Assembly: GCA_020057015.1 (NCBI GenBank)
Contig: JAGVGS010000167.1
Span: 1-26,987, forward strand
Direction of reading: 5' to 3'
Source: Candidatus Omnitrophota bacterium
GTDB taxonomy: Bacteria > Omnitrophota > Gorgyraeia > Aquiviventales > Aquiviventaceae
Length of the DNA stretch: 26,987 bases
The notes below the pieces were generated by a model. It was not told the DNA's origin. It saw only the letters and a list, made by a program, of their open reading frames with translations, and did no database searches. Numbering within the stretch: the first letter of the stretch is position 1; every line of letters starts with the position of its first letter. Below are positions 21,119 through 26,987 of this stretch, one piece after another. The translations under genes and the position numbers were made by a program.

Positions 21119-22555
21119 ATGGCATACGAACCGGTCATCGGCCTGGAAGTGCACCTGCAGTTGAGCACACAGACCAAACTGTTCTGCGGGTGCTTGACGA
21201 AATTCGGTGCTGCCCCCAACAGCCAGACCTGCCCGGTGTGCTTATGGCTGCCCGGCACGCTGCCGGTGCTCAATGAGCGCGCGCTGGAGTGGGGCATGAA
21301 AGTGGGCTTAGCACTGGAGTGCACCATCGCCCCGGTGATGAAATTTGACCGCAAGCAGTATTTTTATCCGGATTTGCCCAAGGGCTATCAGATTTCGCAG
21401 TTCGACAAGCCGCTCGCCCAGCGTGGCGGGCTTGCCATCAGCGCCGGGGGACAGCCGCGGCGCATCGGCATCCACCGCGCGCATCTCGAAGAAGATGCCG
21501 GCAAGCTGCTGCATGACCAGCACCAGACCGCCAGCCTGGTCGATTACAACCGCACCGGCGTGCCGCTGATCGAAATCGTCAGCGACCCGGATTTGCGCTC
21601 GCCGGAAGAGGCGTACGAATATCTGGTGCATCTGAAAGCGGTGCTGGAATATCTCGACGTCTCCACCTGCAATATGGAAGAGGGCAGTTTGCGCTGCGAT
21701 GCCAACGTCTCCTTGCGGCCCGTGGGCCAGCACGCCTTCGGGGCGAAGGTGGAAGTGAAGAACCTCAATTCCTTTAAGGCCGTGAAGCAAGCCCTCGAAT
21801 TCGAGATCAAGCGACAGACACTCGCCCTGCAGCAGGGCTCGCGCATCGTGCAGGAGACGCGGCTGTGGGATGCGAAAGCGCTGCAGACGACCCCCATGCG
21901 CAGCAAGGAAGAAGCAGCCGATTACCGCTATTTCCCGGAGCCAGACCTCGTCCCCTTTGTCATCGACCGCGCACGGGTAGACGCGGTGCGCGCCCAGCTG
22001 CCGGAGTCGCCGCATCAGCGCGCTGAGCGCTTCCAGCGCGGCTACCAGCTCTCGGCGTACGATGCCGGGGTGCTCACGCAATCGCGCGCGCTGGCGGAGC
22101 TCTTTGAGGGGGCGCTGAAGGCCGGGGCCTCGCCAAAGCCCGTGGCCAACTGGCTGATGGGGGATTTCGCCGCCTATCTCAATGCCAAGGGGCAAGCACC
22201 GGAGACGGTCAAACTGGACCCCCGCTGGCTCGTGCATCTGTTAGAATTGATTGCGCAGGGCACGCTTTCGGGTAAGATGGCCAAGGACGTGTTTGTGCAG
22301 ATGCTGGAGCAGGGCCAGGACCCCGCGATTCTCGTGCGCGAGCAGGGCTTGCAGCAGATCGTGGATACGGGGTTGCTGGCGCGCGTCGCTGCCGAGATCG
22401 TGCAAGCGCATCCGCAATCGGCCGAGGATTACCGCAAGGGCAAAGCCAGCGCGCTGACCTTCTTGATGGGCCAGGCGATGAAGCAGACGAAAGGCAAGGC
22501 CAACCCGCAGCAAATGAGCGAGGCATTGAAGCGTCAACTTCAGGAGGGTTCATGA
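21119..22555 (+). CDS. gatB: Asp/Glu-tRNA amidotransferase subunit B
   Basis: GatB is the kinase/amidotransferase subunit that activates the mischarged amino acid on tRNA and adds ammonia from GatA. The 478-residue protein starts MAYEPVIGLEVHLQL. It contains the Zn-site cysteines in FCGC and TCPVCLWLPG, YFYPDLPKGYQISQFD, DYNRTGVPLIEIVSDPD, and CDANVSLRP. The C-terminal helical and YqeY-like tail domains are complete (LTFLMGQAMKQTKGKANPQQM). ATG 21119 fits the family; in-frame TTG 21095 would add an unconserved octapeptide. No Shine-Dalgarno is seen. ctpA begins in the stop codon. Confidence 0.95.
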   Translation: MAYEPVIGLEVHLQLSTQTKLFCGCLTKFGAAPNSQTCPVCLWLPGTLPVLNERALEWGMKVGLALECTIAPVMKFDRKQYFYPDLPKGYQISQFDKPLAQRGGLAISAGGQPRRIGIHRAHLEEDAGKLLHDQHQTASLVDYNRTGVPLIEIVSDPDLRSPEEAYEYLVHLKAVLEYLDVSTCNMEEGSLRCDANVSLRPVGQHAFGAKVEVKNLNSFKAVKQALEFEIKRQTLALQQGSRIVQETRLWDAKALQTTPMRSKEEAADYRYFPEPDLVPFVIDRARVDAVRAQLPESPHQRAERFQRGYQLSAYDAGVLTQSRALAELFEGALKAGASPKPVANWLMGDFAAYLNAKGQAPETVKLDPRWLVHLLELIAQGTLSGKMAKDVFVQMLEQGQDPAILVREQGLQQIVDTGLLARVAAEIVQAHPQSAEDYRKGKASALTFLMGQAMKQTKGKANPQQMSEALKRQLQEGS

Positions 22556-23901
22556 GGCGCCACCCGTGGCTGATGTCCGTAAGCCTGCTACTGATGCTGC
22601 TGATCGGGGGCGTGCCGCGCGTCGCCGGTCGCGAGACCGAGCCGGCAGTGCAGGAGGACGTCTATAAACAGATCGACCTGTTTGAGCACGCGCTCTCGAT
22701 CGTGCTCAATGATTACGTCGAGGAGCCCAAGGCCCAGCAGCTCATGTACGGCGCGCTCAAGGGCATGCTGGCCACACTCGATCCTTACAGCCAGTTCATG
22801 GATCCGGACAGCTACAACGAGCTGAAGGTGGACACCGGGGGCGAATTCGGCGGGCTCGGCATTGAGATCACCATCAAAGACGAGCTGCTGACGGTGATCG
22901 CGCCCATCGATGACACGCCGGCCTATCACGCCGGCCTCATGTCCGGCGATCGCATCGTCAAAATCGACGGGGAGCTCACGCGCGGCATCACGCTGATGGA
23001 GGCGGTCAAGAAGCTGCGCGGCAAACCGAATACCGATGTGAAGCTCACCCTCTTGCATGAAGGCGACTCCGAGCTGAAAGAGGTCACGCTCACGCGGGCG
23101 ATCGTCAAGATCCAGAGCGTGCGCGAGGCTGGGATCATCGAGGACCACATCGGCTATGTGCGCATCTCGGACTTCCGCGAGAACACCGCCGAGGAGCTGG
23201 AGAAATCCCTGAAGGAACTCAAGCAAGCGGACATGGACGGCCTCATCGTGGATTTACGCAATAACCCCGGCGGGCTGCTGGATGTGTCCGTCTCGGTGGC
23301 CGAGCTGTTTCTCGAGCGCCAGCAGCTGGTCGTGACCACGAAGGGCCGTCTCGAGAACCAAAACCAGGAGTTGCGCGCGCGGGTCAGCGGTTTGGTCAAC
23401 AGCATGCCGCTGGTCATCCTCATTAATGAGGGATCGGCCTCGGCCTCGGAGATCGTCGCCGGGGCGATTCAGGACCACCACCGCGGGGTCATCATGGGGG
23501 CGAAGTCGCATGGCAAGGCCTCCGTGCAAACGATCTTCCCGCTGAAAGACGGCAGCGCCCTGCGTCTGACGACCAGCAAGTATTTCACCCCGTTGGGGCG
23601 CTCTATTCATGGCGAGGGCATTCACCCGGATGTGCCGGTCGCGTTCGAGCGCCCTTCGGAAGAGAAAACCAAACCCAATGAGGCAGAGCAGGTGTTCGGG
23701 CGAGTGGAAAGCGAGCCGCCCTCAGACACCGCCAAGCCGCCCGCCGAGCCGGCGCTGGAGGGCAAATTCGCCCCGCCGAAGGACAGCCTGCAGGAGAAGA
23801 AACAGAAAGACAATCAGCTGGCGCGCGCGGTGGATCTGCTCAAGGGCCTGAAAGTGTACCAAGGGCAGGAAAAAGAGCGCCAGCACGCGCGGCGTTCGTA
23901 A
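22552..23901 (+). CDS. ctpA: C-terminal processing protease CtpA/Prc (S41)
   Basis: CtpA is an exported serine protease that trims or degrades periplasmic proteins from their C-termini. The 449-residue protein has an N-terminal signal/anchor helix (residues about 4-26) and a PDZ domain (about 95-180: GGEFGGLGIEI, AGLMSGDRIVKIDG). The S41 core has catalytic Ser297 in GSASASEI and Lys322 in HGKASVQ, with the usual 25-residue spacing. The last 80 residues are charged and Pro-rich (QEKKQKDNQLARAVDLL). AGGAGGG before ATG 22552 is a strong ribosome site, and the start overlaps the gatB stop. Confidence 0.95.
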   Translation: MRRHPWLMSVSLLLMLLIGGVPRVAGRETEPAVQEDVYKQIDLFEHALSIVLNDYVEEPKAQQLMYGALKGMLATLDPYSQFMDPDSYNELKVDTGGEFGGLGIEITIKDELLTVIAPIDDTPAYHAGLMSGDRIVKIDGELTRGITLMEAVKKLRGKPNTDVKLTLLHEGDSELKEVTLTRAIVKIQSVREAGIIEDHIGYVRISDFRENTAEELEKSLKELKQADMDGLIVDLRNNPGGLLDVSVSVAELFLERQQLVVTTKGRLENQNQELRARVSGLVNSMPLVILINEGSASASEIVAGAIQDHHRGVIMGAKSHGKASVQTIFPLKDGSALRLTTSKYFTPLGRSIHGEGIHPDVPVAFERPSEEKTKPNEAEQVFGRVESEPPSDTAKPPAEPALEGKFAPPKDSLQEKKQKDNQLARAVDLLKGLKVYQGQEKERQHARRS

Positions 23902-23909
23902 GCAGCATC

Positions 23910-24950
23910 GTGGCCACTCTGCGCATTTTGGGCATTGAGACCTCGTGCGACGAGACCGGCATCGGCATCGTTGAGCAGGGGCGTCATGTGCTCAGCAACA
24001 GCGTGGTTTCCAGCCTGCAGCAGCACCGCCCCTATGGGGGCGTCATTCCAGAGATTGCCGCCCGGGCCCATGTCGAGGCGCTCTGGGAGGTGATGGCGTT
24101 GGCACTAGAGGAAGCCCAGTTGCGTCCTGAAGAGCTGGACGCGATTGCGGTGACGCAGGGACCCGGACTGCCTGGGGCGCTGCACATCGGCATGGCGTTT
24201 GCGAAGGGACTGGCCCTGGCGCTGGAGCGTCCCCTGATCCCGGTGGATCATCTCGCAGCCCATCTCTACGCCGGCCAAATGACCGAACCCGACCTGGAGC
24301 CGCCCTTTGTCGGGCTGGTGGTCTCGGGTGGGCACACCCTGCTCTCGGTCGTGCACCCCGACGCCCGCTTTGAGCTCCTCGGGGAAACCAAGGACGACGC
24401 GGTCGGCGAGGCCTTCGATAAGGTGGCGAAGGTGTTGGGCTTAGGCTACCCCGGCGGCCCGGTCATCGACCGCTTGGCAGAGCACGGCCGGGTGGACAAG
24501 AAGCTCTTTCCCCGCGCGCAGACCAAGGGGGCTTTTGATTTTAGTTTCAGCGGGCTGAAGACAGCGGTGTATCAGTATGTCCAGCGCCTGGGCAGCGCGG
24601 GCCTGAGTGCTGGGGGGGCTCCTCAGTTGACCGAGGCGCAAGTCGCGGATGTGGCGGCCAGCTTCCAGGAAACTGCGGTCGAGACGCTCGTAGCCAAGAC
24701 GCTCAAAGTCGCCCAGCGCACGGGACTGAGGACGCTGGTCATCGGCGGCGGGGTGGCCTGTAATCGGCGCTTGCGCGCGCGCTTTGCCGAGGAAGCCGCA
24801 GCCCACAAGCTGCGCGCCGTGTTTCCCCCGCCGGCGCTGTGCGTGGATAATGGCGCGATGGTGGCGGGCTTAGGCTTTGCCTTGCTGAAACTCGGTCGGG
24901 TCGCGGCGCTGTCCATCAGCAGCGACCCAGGCATGTGTCTGGTCAGCTAA
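23910..24950 (+). CDS. tsaD: tRNA N6-threonylcarbamoyladenosine transferase TsaD
   Basis: TsaD transfers the threonylcarbamoyl group to A37 of ANN-decoding tRNAs, together with TsaB and TsaE, which are not in this window. The 346-residue protein begins LRILGIETSCDETGIGIV and contains GGVIPEIAARAHVE, VTQGPGLPGALHIGM, and the metal-binding VDHLAAHLYAG. It also has VVSGGHTLL, FDFSFSGLKTAVYQ and GGVACNRRLRARF, all ASKHA/TsaD signatures. Initiation is at GTG 23910, nine bases after ctpA. The bactofilin gene follows 11 nt downstream with a strong ribosome site that overlaps the tsaD stop codon. Confidence 0.96.
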   Translation: MATLRILGIETSCDETGIGIVEQGRHVLSNSVVSSLQQHRPYGGVIPEIAARAHVEALWEVMALALEEAQLRPEELDAIAVTQGPGLPGALHIGMAFAKGLALALERPLIPVDHLAAHLYAGQMTEPDLEPPFVGLVVSGGHTLLSVVHPDARFELLGETKDDAVGEAFDKVAKVLGLGYPGGPVIDRLAEHGRVDKKLFPRAQTKGAFDFSFSGLKTAVYQYVQRLGSAGLSAGGAPQLTEAQVADVAASFQETAVETLVAKTLKVAQRTGLRTLVIGGGVACNRRLRARFAEEAAAHKLRAVFPPPALCVDNGAMVAGLGFALLKLGRVAALSISSDPGMCLVS

Positions 24951-24961
24951 GGAGGGCGCGC

Positions 24962-25489
24962 ATGGCACTGCGTCGGCATCGCGAAGAGCCCGCCAGCGAG
25001 CGGTGGTTGGAGGTGGACGCCAGCATGACCGGGACGCTCACCTTCAAGGACCCGGTGAATCTTCTGATCAACGGGCAGTTCGACGGCACGCTCGACACCA
25101 AGGGCAAATTATCCATCGGGGAAAAGGCGCAGGTGCGCGCGACGATTCAGGGCGAAACGATCAGCATTGCCGGCAGCGTCACCGGGCAAGTCTCCGCCAC
25201 GAGCCGCGTGGAGCTGCTGGCCACCAGCCGCGTTTCGGGCAAGGTCATCAGCCCCCGGGTCATCATGCACGATGGGGCCCTGCTGCATGGGGCGCTCGAA
25301 ATGATGGGCATTCGCCCGGAAGGCCAGTGGATGAGCGTCGAGGAGCTGGCGCGCTATCTGGAGGTGGATGCGGCCACGGTCCTACAGTGGGCCCAAAACG
25401 GCCGGCTGCCTGCGCAGCGCGAGCAGGATGAATGGCGATTCGAGCGGCAAAAAATAGAGGAGTGGCTGGCCCAAGAGCGGATCAAGTAG
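24962..25489 (+). CDS. bactofilin fused to an excisionase-like helix-turn-helix
   Basis: Bactofilins polymerise without nucleotide into membrane-associated filaments that organise shape, polarity or chromosome position. This 175-residue protein has a bactofilin domain at about residues 17-115. It shows the repeating hydrophobic/glycine pattern of a right-handed beta-helix (LTFKDPVNLLINGQFDGTL, LSIGEKAQVRATIQGETISI, GSVTGQVSA). After GQW comes a MerR/excisionase-type HTH (about 123-171: MSVEELARYLEVDAATVLQW, NGRLPAQREQDEWRF, IEEWLAQE). AGGAGGG (24950-24956) supports ATG 24962. Joining a filament module to a DNA-binding module is unusual. The next gene has the same HTH type with a membrane helix. 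Function is inferred only. Confidence 0.85.
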   Translation: MALRRHREEPASERWLEVDASMTGTLTFKDPVNLLINGQFDGTLDTKGKLSIGEKAQVRATIQGETISIAGSVTGQVSATSRVELLATSRVSGKVISPRVIMHDGALLHGALEMMGIRPEGQWMSVEELARYLEVDAATVLQWAQNGRLPAQREQDEWRFERQKIEEWLAQERIK

Positions 25490-25508
25490 GGCCTAGTACA
25501 GGAGTGTC

Positions 25509-25820
25509 ATGGAAAAATTATGGACGACGGCCGAGGCGGCGCGTCATCTCGGCCTGCTGGAAGGGGATGTCGAGCACCTGGTGGCTCAAGGCAAGCTCAC
25601 GGGCTATAAACTGGGCGGGCAGTTTTTGCGTTTTCGACCCGATGAGATCAAGAGCTTGAAGAGCGAGCTGACCATTCGCCCCAATCCCAAGGCCGCCAAG
25701 ACACGGCGCGCGGAGAGCTGGCCCAGGCAGTTGCAGGACTTCTTGTATTTCTATGATTTCTATATCGCCTCGGCGGGCTTGCTGACCGGCCTCATCGCGT
25801 ACCTCGTTGCTTCGGGCTAA
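25509..25820 (+). CDS. membrane-anchored excisionase-like HTH protein
   Basis: The 103-residue protein starts with an excisionase/MerR-type HTH (residues about 4-53: LWTTAEAARHLGLLEGDVEHL, QGKLTGYKLGGQFLRFRPDEI). A basic linker follows (about 57-72), then an aromatic-rich stretch (FLYFYDFYIA) and a single C-terminal membrane helix (about 80-101). The HTH has the same layout as the tail of the upstream bactofilin. It would sit as a tail-anchored inner-membrane protein with its DNA-binding domain in the cytoplasm. AGGAG at 25500-25504 precedes the ATG, and the gene lies 19 nt after the bactofilin gene. I know no assigned function. Confidence 0.8.
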   Translation: MEKLWTTAEAARHLGLLEGDVEHLVAQGKLTGYKLGGQFLRFRPDEIKSLKSELTIRPNPKAAKTRRAESWPRQLQDFLYFYDFYIASAGLLTGLIAYLVASG

Positions 25821-25825
25821 GCGTT

Positions 25826-26479
25826 ATGGACGTCCGGCTGGATACGGATCGCCACCGCCGCCGGGGCATTCCTGAAATCATCTTTGGCGCGGGCAAGAGT
25901 GCCGCGCAAATTATCCGCATGGCGCGCCGCCTGCAGCAGCATCGCCAGCCGGTGCTGATCACCCGCTTAGAACCCGCCCTGTTTCCCGCGATCCAAGCCG
26001 CGGTGCCCCGCGTGCGGTACGACGCCATGGCCCGCCTGGCCTACGAGGATCGCGCGCCGCGGCACGCACTCAAGGGCCTGGTCGTGGTCACCACGGCCGG
26101 CACCGCGGATATCCCGGTGGCTGAAGAAGCGCGGCGCACACTCCTTTGGCTCGGCAGCCGAGCGGTGCCTCTCTTCGATGTGGGGGTCGCCGGCATCCAT
26201 CGCGTACTGCAGCAGCAAACGCTGCTGCGCCGCGCCCGGGTGATTATCGTCGTGGCCGGCATGGAGGGGGCGTTGGCCAGCGTGGTGGGCGGGTTGGTGC
26301 GCTGCCCGGTCATTGCGGTGCCCACGAGCGTCGGCTATGGGGCCAACTTCCAGGGCCTGGCCCCGCTGCTGACGATGCTCAATAGCTGTGCGCCGGGAGT
26401 CGGGGTCGTGAACATCGACAACGGCTTTGGCGCGGCCTACTTGGCACACCTGATCAATACCACGAGGTCTCCGTACTGA
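25826..26479 (+). CDS. larB: LarB, nickel-pincer cofactor carboxylase/hydrolase
   Basis: LarB carboxylates and hydrolyses nicotinic acid adenine dinucleotide, the first step towards the nickel-pincer nucleotide cofactor of lactate racemase and related enzymes. The 217-residue protein has DRHRRRGIPEIIFGAGKS at the N-terminus, then VVVTTAGTADIPVAEEA and the PurE-like core VVAGMEGALASVVGGL, followed by VPTSVGYGANFQG and GVVNIDNGFGAAY. It starts five bases after the HTH gene with no clear ribosome site. Partners LarC and LarE are not visible here. Orphan larB genes occur widely. The cupin gene overlaps its stop by one base. Confidence 0.92.
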   Translation: MDVRLDTDRHRRRGIPEIIFGAGKSAAQIIRMARRLQQHRQPVLITRLEPALFPAIQAAVPRVRYDAMARLAYEDRAPRHALKGLVVVTTAGTADIPVAEEARRTLLWLGSRAVPLFDVGVAGIHRVLQQQTLLRRARVIIVVAGMEGALASVVGGLVRCPVIAVPTSVGYGANFQGLAPLLTMLNSCAPGVGVVNIDNGFGAAYLAHLINTTRSPY

Positions 26480-26799
26480 TGCGATGGCTGCGGCGATGTT
26501 TTCAACAGGCCGGCCGCCTTACGCCAGCCAGCCGTCGAGGGCTGCGAGCGCGCGCCGTGCGCTTGGCGCCTGGCGGCGTCATGGCGTGGCACTCCACGGG
26601 TCTGCGGGAAGAGCTGCTCTTGTGTGTGGCGCACCCGCTGACCATCGACGTAGTGCAGCCGCGTCAGCACATCCAACACGTGCTCTTACAGCCAGGCCAG
26701 TCGCTGTGGCTGCCGCCCCAGACCATCCACCGCGTGGCCAATCAAGGCCGGCGGCCGGCGCGTTATGTCTATGTCACCGGACCTCGCAGTCCTGCGTGA
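26479..26799 (+). CDS. small cupin-fold protein
   Basis: The 106-residue protein has a single cupin barrel. The first motif area is MAWHSTGLREELLLCV (residues about 35-50), and the second is LQPGQSLWLPPQTIHRVANQG (about 70-90) with the conserved PGxxxxxPPxxxH pattern. A metal site using His38, Glu44 and His84 is possible. The start overlaps the larB stop (TGATG), and the next gene overlaps its own stop likewise. The substrate is unknown. Coupling to larB could mean a shared role, but co-transcription is the only evidence. Confidence 0.7.
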   Translation: MRWLRRCFQQAGRLTPASRRGLRARAVRLAPGGVMAWHSTGLREELLLCVAHPLTIDVVQPRQHIQHVLLQPGQSLWLPPQTIHRVANQGRRPARYVYVTGPRSPA

Positions 26800-26987
26800 T
26801 GTTGCTGCTGCACCCTGAAACGCTGGCGCACCGCCTTCGGGATCTGGGTGTCGCCACCCCACAGCAGCTCGACCAGGCGAAAGAAGAGCTGAGTGCGACA
26901 CAGGATCGCTTCAGCGAGATTTTGGTGCGCCGGGGGCTGTTGCGCGACGCAGACATGGGCAAGCGCCTGGCCCCGCAGTTGGGCGCC
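26799..26987 (+). CDS. GspE/PilB-type ATPase, N-terminal part (runs off the window)
   Basis: The last 63 codons are open to the window edge. The product begins MLLLHPETLAHRLRDLGVAT. It then shows a helix pair of the type (L..QLDQAKEELSATQDRFSEILVRRGLLRDADMGKRLAPQLG) found in the N-terminal T2SSE/MshEN domain of type II secretion and type IV pilus assembly ATPases. That domain binds the inner-membrane platform and sometimes cyclic-di-GMP. The ATPase core would lie beyond the edge, so GspE, PilB and a free-standing MshEN protein cannot be told apart. The ATG overlaps the cupin stop (TGATG). Confidence 0.65.
   Translation, partial: MLLLHPETLAHRLRDLGVATPQQLDQAKEELSATQDRFSEILVRRGLLRDADMGKRLAPQLGA

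Overview
The window is a gene-dense, GC-rich bacterial chromosome segment of 26,987 bases. Every supported gene lies on the + strand. Long antisense and out-of-frame ORFs are common, but they are shadows of the high GC content. The gene set is mostly housekeeping: tRNA-Ala, rsmE, an RNase E/G, rplU-rpmA-obgE, proBA, nadD, corA, a CNNM/CBS protein, rsfS, argS, a reduced mfd, a SurA-like chaperone, pdxA, rsmA, gatCAB, ctpA and tsaD. It ends with bactofilin, LarB, a cupin and the start of a GspE/PilB-type ATPase. A periplasmic SurA-like protein, an exported CtpA protease and the secretion/pilus ATPase suggest a Gram-negative-type envelope. GatCAB implies indirect Gln and/or Asn tRNA charging. Gene content and order, including a DUF5679 mini zinc-ribbon protein, would fit an uncultivated PVC-related lineage such as Omnitrophota (OP3). 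That assignment is inference; no rRNA marker is present.

Layout. 1-582: tail of an unknown gene, a small two-helix membrane protein, a terminator, and tRNA-Ala(CGC) with its own promoter. 583-2831: rsmE coupled to a GT-C/STT3-like membrane glycosyltransferase. 2804-5211: RNase E/G, L21 and L27, with two good sigma70-type promoters and a terminator-like hairpin. 5245-8566: obgE-proB-proA, joined by ATGA overlaps. 8569-11151: a cluster of three short palindromes, then nadD-corA-CNNM. 11135-11424: a 290-bp MITE-like element with long terminal inverted repeats and a 5-bp target duplication. 11440-13750: promoter, DUF5679 protein, rsfS, argS. 13753-18517: two more palindromes, then mini-mfd, surA-like, pdxA and rsmA, all overlapping. 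18514-23901: promoter, gatC-gatA, an AT-richer islet with a GspF-like membrane protein, gatB-ctpA. 23910-26987: tsaD, a bactofilin fused to an excisionase-like helix-turn-helix, a membrane-anchored protein with the same type of helix-turn-helix, larB, cupin, and the N-terminus of GspE/PilB.

How it works together. Most genes are translationally coupled by 1-10 nt overlaps. Promoters sit where one gene ends and the next unit begins, and several share bases with the upstream stop codon: TTGAC over TGA twice, and TATAAT over TAA once. Removing the MITE-like element and one copy of its duplication restores the same arrangement at a further site. The least ordinary features are the bactofilin/HTH plus HTH/membrane gene pair, an Mfd lacking its UvrA-binding and C-terminal modules directly behind REP-like palindromes, the MITE that rewrote the end of a CNNM gene, and non-consensus active-site motifs in RsmA and PdxA.
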